This document shows, one piece after another, positions 6,382 through 11,555 of a stretch of DNA of 11,555 nt. Under the pieces are notes generated by a model, which saw only the letters and a list, made by a program, of their open reading frames with translations, did not search any database and had not been told where the DNA came from. The DNA lies in NCBI GenBank assembly GCA_023424585.1, contig JAFADT010000766.1, positions 1 to 11,555 of the forward strand, in the 5' to 3' direction. How positions within the stretch are numbered: position 1 is the stretch's first letter; every line of letters begins with the position of its first letter. Origin of the DNA: Pseudomonadota bacterium. Lineage in GTDB: Bacteria; Myxococcota; Myxococcia; Myxococcales; Myxococcaceae. Made by a program: the position numbers and the translations under genes.

Positions 6382-7227
6382 ATGCACGTGGAAGAAACCA
6401 ACGCCGCCGCGGAGTCCGCCCTGGGCGCCGAGGACCGGGAGCTGCGACGGCTGATGCTCCAGGCCCAGGTGTATGCGCCGCTGACGGAGGCCGTGCTGCG
6501 CGGGGCCGGCCTCAAGCCCGGCATGCGCGTGCTGGACGTGGGCTGCGGCGTGGGGGACGTGTCCTTCCTCGCGGCGAGGCTGGTGGGCCCCACGGGCGAG
6601 GTGGTGGGCGTGGACCGCGAGGCCCGCGTCCTCGCCTGCGCCCAGCGCCGCAGGGAGACGCAGGACGTGGCCCACGTGCGCTTCCAGCAGAGCAGCCTGG
6701 AGTCCCTGCCCGTCGGCGCCCCCTTCGACGCCATCGTCTGCCGGCTGGTGCTGATGTTCCAGCCGGACCCGGTGTCGTTCGTCCGCCGCATGGCGGAGCA
6801 CCTGCGCCCCGGCGGCGTGCTGGCGCTGCACGAGCTGGAGCTGGCGGCCATGGGCCTGATGCACCCGAAGCTCCCGCTGTTCACCCGCATCTGGAGCTGG
6901 ATGCTGCCCACCTGCGAGCGCGTGGGCATCAAGGTCCACATGGGCCTGGAGCTGGTGTCCACGCTGCGCGGAGCCGGGCTGGTGGTGGCGGACGGCGTGG
7001 TGGGCGGACGGCTGGGCGTGACGCCGGACGCGGACCCCACGCACGCCCTGGTGGAGACCGTGCGCACGCTCCTGCCCCACATGGAGCGGCTGGGCGTGGC
7101 GATGGCCATGGAGGTGGACATCGACACGCTGACCGACCGCCTCACCGCCGAGCTGCGCTCCCACCGCGGGGTGCTGGTGCCCAGCCTCATGGTGGGCGTC
7201 TGGGGCCACCGTCCAGGCCCCGTCTAG
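6382..7227 (+). CDS. Class I SAM-dependent methyltransferase
   Basis: The 281-residue protein has the Rossmann-type methyltransferase core. Motif I is RVLDVGCGVGDVSF (49-62), the glycine-rich SAM loop. Asp78 in EVVGVD ends the second strand and should bind the SAM ribose. The later motifs are SLESLPVGAPFDAIVC (105-120) with the FDAIVC strand, and LRPGGVLALHE (141-151), the usual motif before the fifth strand. Residues after about 160 form a variable C-terminal part that should hold the substrate; it contains Trp/Met-rich helices and no recognised signature. The substrate cannot be inferred; the layout resembles small-molecule methyltransferases of the UbiE/Methyltransf_25 type. The ATG at 6382 has GGAG at 6372-6375. 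It is followed after 60 bases by the TPR gene, which has its own promoter-like hexamer, so an operon is not assured. Confidence 0.9.
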   Translation: MHVEETNAAAESALGAEDRELRRLMLQAQVYAPLTEAVLRGAGLKPGMRVLDVGCGVGDVSFLAARLVGPTGEVVGVDREARVLACAQRRRETQDVAHVRFQQSSLESLPVGAPFDAIVCRLVLMFQPDPVSFVRRMAEHLRPGGVLALHELELAAMGLMHPKLPLFTRIWSWMLPTCERVGIKVHMGLELVSTLRGAGLVVADGVVGGRLGVTPDADPTHALVETVRTLLPHMERLGVAMAMEVDIDTLTDRLTAELRSHRGVLVPSLMVGVWGHRPGPV

Positions 7228-7275
7228 CGCGGCCGTCTTTGCACGACTTCACGAGCGGCGGGGGAGTGGGTCGCT

Positions 7276-7281
7276 TAGAGT
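7276..7281 (+). promoter_or_regulatory. -10-like element just before the TPR gene
   Basis: TAGAGT ends only six bases before the ATG at 7288, and the bases between (GGTCCC) carry no Shine-Dalgarno sequence. Use of this element would give an essentially leaderless mRNA. A TTGCAC at 7239-7244 is too far upstream (31 bases) to be its -35. Confidence 0.35.
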
Positions 7282-7287
7282 GGTCCC

Positions 7288-8052
7288 ATGGCAAAGACGG
7301 CACCCCGCAAGTCCCCCGCGAAGGCGAAGAAGCAGCCCGCGCGCCCTGCCGCGCCCGCGAAGCGACCGGCCCGGCCGGTGAAGGCGAAGGCGGAGAGGGT
7401 GGAGCCCCGCCGCGCGCCCGCGTCGTCCCCGAAGCCCCCCGTGCTGGAGGCCGAGCCCGTCTTCGACGCCGGCCCCGTGGCCGACCCCCGCGAGGCCGCG
7501 CCCAGGGGCCTGCCCGCCGGTGAGGCGAAGGGCCGGGTGCTGCCCTTCGAGATCGACCCGGCCCAGCTGGAGGCCGGCTTCCAGAAGCTGCGCGGCGAGC
7601 TGGTCCACTGGACCAACAAGGGCCGCTACACCAAGGTCCGCTTCAAGTTCCGGGGCAAGCAACTGCTGCCCGACCTGCCCCTGGCCGCCGTCGTCGCCGC
7701 GGAGGGCCTGACGTTCTACTGGGGCGGCATCCTGCGCATGCTCGTGGCCAACGTCGTGGGCAAGAGCGTGCTGGAGGTGGAGCTGGTCAACGACGCGGAC
7801 AAGCGCGTCCAGGCGGGCCGCGAGGCGCTCCTGTCGGGCGACGTGGACCAGGCGCTCGCGCTGTTCCGCGAGGCGCTCGCCATGGACCGCGACAACGCCG
7901 CCGCGCACCTCAACGTGGGCGTCGCGCTGAAGCTGCGCGGCGACCGCGAAGGGGCGCTCGCCGCGTTCGAGGCCGCGAAGGCCCGGGACCCCGACGGCGG
8001 CGTGGGCGCGGAGGCCGAACGGCTGGCCGCGAACCTCCGCCCGAAGGCCTGA
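7288..8052 (+). CDS. TPR protein with basic Lys/Pro/Ala tail
   Basis: The 254-residue protein has three parts. Residues 1-52 are a low-complexity tail rich in Lys, Arg, Pro and Ala (PRKSPAKAKKQPARPAAPAK), like histone H1 tails. Residues 83-168 form a compact domain that I do not recognise by name; it carries VHWTNKGRYTKVRFKFRGK and a hydrophobic FYWGGILRMLVANVVG run, followed by VLEVELVND. Residues about 172-238 hold two tetratricopeptide repeats (GREALLSGDVDQALALFREA and HLNVGVALKLRGDREGALAA), a protein-binding module. No signal peptide is present. The basic tail could bind nucleic acid or acidic proteins, but that is inference. The ATG at 7288 is the natural start. The gene lies between a methyltransferase and gyrA with no obvious functional link. 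Confidence 0.7.
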   Translation: MAKTAPRKSPAKAKKQPARPAAPAKRPARPVKAKAERVEPRRAPASSPKPPVLEAEPVFDAGPVADPREAAPRGLPAGEAKGRVLPFEIDPAQLEAGFQKLRGELVHWTNKGRYTKVRFKFRGKQLLPDLPLAAVVAAEGLTFYWGGILRMLVANVVGKSVLEVELVNDADKRVQAGREALLSGDVDQALALFREALAMDRDNAAAHLNVGVALKLRGDREGALAAFEAAKARDPDGGVGAEAERLAANLRPKA

Positions 8053-8055
8053 AGA

Positions 8056-8097
8056 CAGGCCCGGAAACGGCCTGCGGTGGGGCTGAAAACGCACCGC
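8056..8097 (+). terminator. Two tandem hairpins after the TPR gene
   Basis: CAGGCC (8056-8061) pairs with GGCCTG (8069-8074) around a 7-base loop, and GCGGTG (8074-8079) pairs with CACCGC (8092-8097) around a 12-base loop; the two stems share G8074, so they are adjacent or alternative. They start four bases after the stop. No T run follows, so factor-dependent termination or 3' end protection is more likely than classic intrinsic termination. Confidence 0.45.
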
Positions 8098-8182
8098 CCG
8101 GATGTTCCCTCCAGGTGCCCCGGAGAGGCCCTCCCAGACCCCTGGAACCGGGCGGGCGGGCAGCCGGGGCGAATCCCCCCTG

Positions 8183-8205
8183 TTTCCCTTATTGACTGAG
8201 GGAAA
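8183..8205. promoter_or_regulatory. Perfect inverted repeat around the gyrA -35 box (candidate operator)
   Basis: TTTCCCT (8183-8189) and AGGGAAA (8199-8205) are a perfect 7-bp inverted repeat with a 9-base spacer that contains the -35 hexamer TTGACT (8192-8197). A protein bound here would cover the -35 box, which suits a repressor. TCCAGG motifs lie nearby at 8110-8115 and 8206-8211, and inverted at 8141-8146. Confidence 0.5.
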
Positions 8206-8220
8206 TCCAGGGGTTACGAA
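8192..8220 (+). promoter_or_regulatory. Sigma70-type promoter of gyrA
   Basis: TTGACT (8192-8197) and TACGAA (8215-8220) are separated by 17 bases, the best promoter in the window. Transcription should begin near 8227, giving a leader of about 53 bases. This lies in a locally AT-richer patch of otherwise very GC-rich DNA. Confidence 0.65.
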
Positions 8221-8231
8221 CACTCTCCCAT

Positions 8232-8264
8232 CGGGCGGAGCCCCCCTCGCGCGGGGCCCGTCCG
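8232..8264 (+). promoter_or_regulatory. Strong stem-loop in the gyrA leader
   Basis: CGGGCGG (8232-8238) pairs with CCGTCCG (8258-8264), with one G-U pair; after a bulged A8239, GCCCC (8240-8244) pairs with GGGGC (8253-8257) around an 8-base loop. The 12-bp stem ends 15 bases before the start codon, where no good Shine-Dalgarno sequence exists. It could affect initiation of translation or mRNA stability. No T run follows, so it is not a typical attenuator. Confidence 0.5.
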
Positions 8265-8279
8265 CACCTTCCAGAGCCC

Positions 8280-11093
<2,814 letters not shown>

Positions 11094-11116
11094 GGCCTGA
11101 AGGGCTGGCAGCACGG

Positions 11117-11166
11117 GAGGGCCGGGCACGGGTCGCGCGGGATGCGCGCTCCGGGACCCGGCCCTC
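11117..11166 (+). terminator. Terminator-like hairpin after gyrA
   Basis: GAGGGCCGGG (11117-11126) pairs perfectly with CCCGGCCCTC (11157-11166). The 30-base interior contains a second stem, CGCGC (11134-11138) with GCGCG (11144-11148). The outer stem is followed by TTCGTTGG, only a weak T tract. It starts 23 bases after the gyrA stop and is the natural end of that transcript; it may also serve the broken gene coming from the other side. Confidence 0.65.
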
Positions 11167-11200
11167 TTCGTTGGTGCGGCGGAGGCTCCTTCCGGGGGCG

Positions 11201-11555
11201 GTCCTTGGGCATCTGGAGTCCGGCGGTGGGCTCGTCCCTCCAGAAGATGTTCATCACCCACCAGCGCTGGCCGTCGTTGAAGCGCTGGAGGCTGTTGACG
11301 CCCTTGGCGATGGGCGACCCGCCCTGCGCGCCGCGCGCCTCGTCGGTGCTCATGACCTGCACCAGGCCGCCGAAGGCGTGCGATCTCCTTGTCGAAGAAG
11401 CCGTGCGTGGCGGTGGCCTCCTGGCCTTACGTCACGTCGTCATCCGGGGTGATGGCGCGGGCCGCCAGCGTGGTGGCGCCCCGGGGCTTCGTCAGCGGGA
11501 TGCGCTGGGCGCCCGGAGGGAAGAGGGAGCGGAAGCGCTGCCAGTCGCGGGGCGC
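11201..11555 (-). pseudogene. Broken NTF2/SnoaL-like gene, 5' end outside the window
   Basis: Read from the right edge, the minus strand gives APRDWQRFRSLFPPGAQRIP and more, up to TAA at 11429-11427. The same frame then resumes as TATHGFFDKEIAR (ending 11376), after which the frame shifts by one base and continues as FGGLVQVMSTDEAR, then GVNSLQRFNDGQRWWVMNIF and WRDE (about 11374-11231). These pieces, in this order, match the pattern of a common family of small NTF2-like proteins ('RDWERFRSLF', 'HGFFEREIAR', 'FGNIAHVFSTYESR', 'GINSIQL..DG.RWW...VFW'), recalled from knowledge of the family. No stop follows in the expected place; the frame runs on into the gyrA terminator and beyond. With a nonsense codon, a frameshift and a lost stop, the gene is most likely dead. 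Sequencing error at the edge of an assembly is the alternative. Confidence 0.7.

Noticed and set aside
4772..6454. A 560-codon plus-strand open frame opposite the M24 peptidase
   Set aside because: Antisense shadow of a gene with a clear signal peptide and metal-binding motifs; its own product has no domain.
5499..7523. A 674-codon plus-strand open frame across the M24 peptidase, the divergent gap and the methyltransferase
   Set aside because: It crosses two well-supported genes in the wrong frame or strand and is Arg/Gly/Ala/Pro-rich low complexity, a composition artefact.

Overview
The window is a stretch of ordinary chromosome from a very GC-rich bacterium (almost every codon ends in G or C). 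Gene content and style point to a myxobacterium of the Myxococcus/Corallococcus type: a GyrA with a long acidic tail, a Ser-rich membrane protein with zinc ribbons, a TPR protein with a lysine/proline/alanine tail, and a free-standing receiver protein. This assignment is an inference from style; there is no rRNA or other marker to prove it. I see no mobile element, CRISPR array, tRNA, phage gene or defence island.

Layout from left to right. Positions 1-58 hold the start of a minus-strand gene that runs out of the window, possibly a CpaF-type secretion ATPase. On the plus strand follow ung (uracil-DNA glycosylase, 220-900), a TPM-domain membrane protein (939-1568), and, translationally coupled to it by a GTGA overlap, a Tim44-like/zinc-ribbon membrane protein (1565-3199). 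A short coding-like remnant (3199-3267) precedes an acyl-CoA thioesterase (3328-4131). Two minus-strand genes come next: a single-domain response regulator (4262-4621) and an exported M24 (Xaa-Pro dipeptidase-like) metallopeptidase (4769-6106). Divergent from the peptidase are a SAM-dependent methyltransferase (6382-7227), a TPR protein (7288-8052) and gyrA (8280-11093). The right edge (about 11201-11555, minus strand) holds a broken gene related to NTF2/SnoaL-like proteins.

Functionally this is housekeeping: DNA repair (ung), DNA topology (gyrA), membrane or envelope proteins (TPM/Tim44 pair), acyl-CoA hydrolysis, peptide turnover, signalling and methylation. Only the TPM/Tim44 pair is clearly an operon; the other genes have individual promoter-like elements or divergent/convergent neighbours.

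No convincing new system is present. The points most worth a second look are the exact two-module duplication in the Tim44-like protein, the control region of gyrA (a perfect inverted repeat around the -35 box plus a strong leader hairpin), the natural Ala at the quinolone-determining position of GyrA, the repeated occurrence of -10-like hexamers very close to start codons without a Shine-Dalgarno sequence, and the decayed gene at the right edge.
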